Below are positions 63,533 through 64,000 of a stretch of DNA of 64,000 nucleotides, piece by piece. Source of the DNA: Clostridia bacterium (GTDB lineage: Bacteria; Bacillota; Clostridia; Oscillospirales; SIG627). Location of the stretch: assembly GCA_017517325.1 (NCBI GenBank), contig JAFWZW010000010.1, positions 124,001 to 188,000 of the forward strand, written 5' to 3'. A program made the position numbers and the translations under genes. The notes beneath the pieces are model-generated. The model was not told where the DNA came from. It saw only the letters and a program-made list of their open reading frames with translations, and did not search any database. Numbering within the stretch: the stretch's first letter is position 1; each line of letters opens with the position of its first letter.

Positions 63533-64000
63533 TTATAAGCGGAGCAAGTGGCGTGCGTTTTCGTAAAGGATATTTTCCGCATCACGGGTCGAAAGGCCTT
63601 CGGAAAGCACGTAGGAAATATATTTCCCCGGCTTTTCCTCCGGGTCACTCCCGGGAAAATCGGTGCCGAACAGGATCCGTTCGCTCCCTACCCGTGCCAC
63701 CACATCCCGCAGCATACCGGGGCGAGCGGCACCGTAAGCGGAAAGATCGGCCCAGACGTTTTCATTCCCCTTCATTTCGGCAATAAAATCCTCGTAAAGG
63801 CCGTAGCCGTCAAGGTGCGCCAATACCACCTTCAGCCCGGGGACCTGACGGATAATATGGCGGTTGTATTCCATATTCTTGGAAGGGTGGAGATTCACCA
63901 CCATATCCAGATCTCTTGCGCAAGAGAAGATCTCGGGGAGGCCCGGGTGGGTGTACTGAAAGCCCATCATATAATAGACCACCTCGCCCACAAGCACCCC
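63533..64000 (-). CDS. Amidohydrolase family protein (amidohydrolase-2 type), N-terminus cut off
   Basis: The visible 156 residues are the C-terminal half of a TIM-barrel metal hydrolase: VVNLHPSKNMEY, VVLAHLDGYGLYEDF, VWADLSAYGAARPG and the late metal Asp in ILFGTDFPGSDPEE, then ENARHLLRL. This fits the amidohydrolase-2 family (decarboxylases and lactonases). The gene continues beyond base 64000, so the start is not seen. Substrate unknown. Confidence 0.82.
   Translation of the reverse strand, partial: GVLVGEVVYYMMGFQYTHPGLPEIFSCARDLDMVVNLHPSKNMEYNRHIIRQVPGLKVVLAHLDGYGLYEDFIAEMKGNENVWADLSAYGAARPGMLRDVVARVGSERILFGTDFPGSDPEEKPGKYISYVLSEGLSTRDAENILYENARHLLRL

Overview
The window looks like chromosomal DNA of a spore-forming, anaerobic, gut-type member of the Clostridia, probably uncultured and near Oscillospirales or Christensenellales (the order is inferred). 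Supporting this are dipicolinate synthase dpaAB, a SigH-like sigma factor, a CIRCE-controlled hrcA-grpE-dnaK-dnaJ operon, a class B sortase, BlaI/BlaR1, PduL with a GGGtGRT-protein pair, many surface lipoproteins, several glycosidases and Shine-Dalgarno sites of the AAGGAG type. No rRNA gene, canonical tRNA gene, transposase or CRISPR array was found. The genes at both ends run off the window.

Layout. 1-5.4 kb: end of engB, a DinG/XPD-type helicase, a sortase with a very long charged tail, and a Dabb protein. 5.5-7.6 kb: a SigH-like sigma factor, a tRNA-like structured leader before a zinc-ribbon gene, and a small phage-type regulator operon. 7.6-11.2 kb: GT2-GtrA glycosyltransferase, phosphodiester glycosidase, two membrane proteins, an acetyltransferase. 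11.3-13.7 kb: pduL with the NifU-like/GGGtGRT pair. 13.9-17.7 kb: a glycosidase-like protein, an M28 peptidase, a metallo-beta-lactamase (MBL) hydrolase. 17.8-31 kb: a locus with a tandemly duplicated lipoprotein family (two whole copies and one remnant), a ceramidase-like lipoprotein with an aldehyde dehydrogenase, a small extracytoplasmic-function (ECF) sigma regulon, and a 1170-residue protein holding three copies of the lipoprotein domain. 31-35.3 kb: QueG, then a phage terminase pair separated by a TPP-riboswitch thiT-thiN cassette. 35.4-44.4 kb: a membrane protein, an AraC regulator and a carbohydrate/sugar-acid operon, then a cytoplasmic GH3. 44.5-49.6 kb: a second ceramidase-like lipoprotein, dpaAB, CarD, a membrane-anchored glucosaminidase-like protein. 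49.7-55.5 kb: the heat-shock operon and a PHP phosphatase. 55.46-55.84 kb: an array of hairpins bounded by a 13-bp inverted repeat. 55.8-64 kb: BlaR1/BlaI, a lipoprotein, Dus, a YkuE-like phosphoesterase, a GH3 with reversed domain order, an amidohydrolase.

Most notable points. (1) An apparently undescribed NlpC/P60-like cysteine-hydrolase domain occurs five times, in two lipoproteins and in a three-domain protein without a signal peptide; the first of those three domains has Ser where the others have the presumed catalytic Cys. (2) Three promoters share TGTnACC-N16/17-TGTTGTATA. They precede the ECF sigma gene itself, a small secreted protein and an XRE/DUF6514 operon, and so outline a regulon. 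(3) The hairpin array at 55.46-55.84 kb. (4) A thiamine cassette lies between terS and terL. (5) A tRNA-like fold precedes the zinc-ribbon gene. All functional assignments come from reading motifs by eye; no database search was run.
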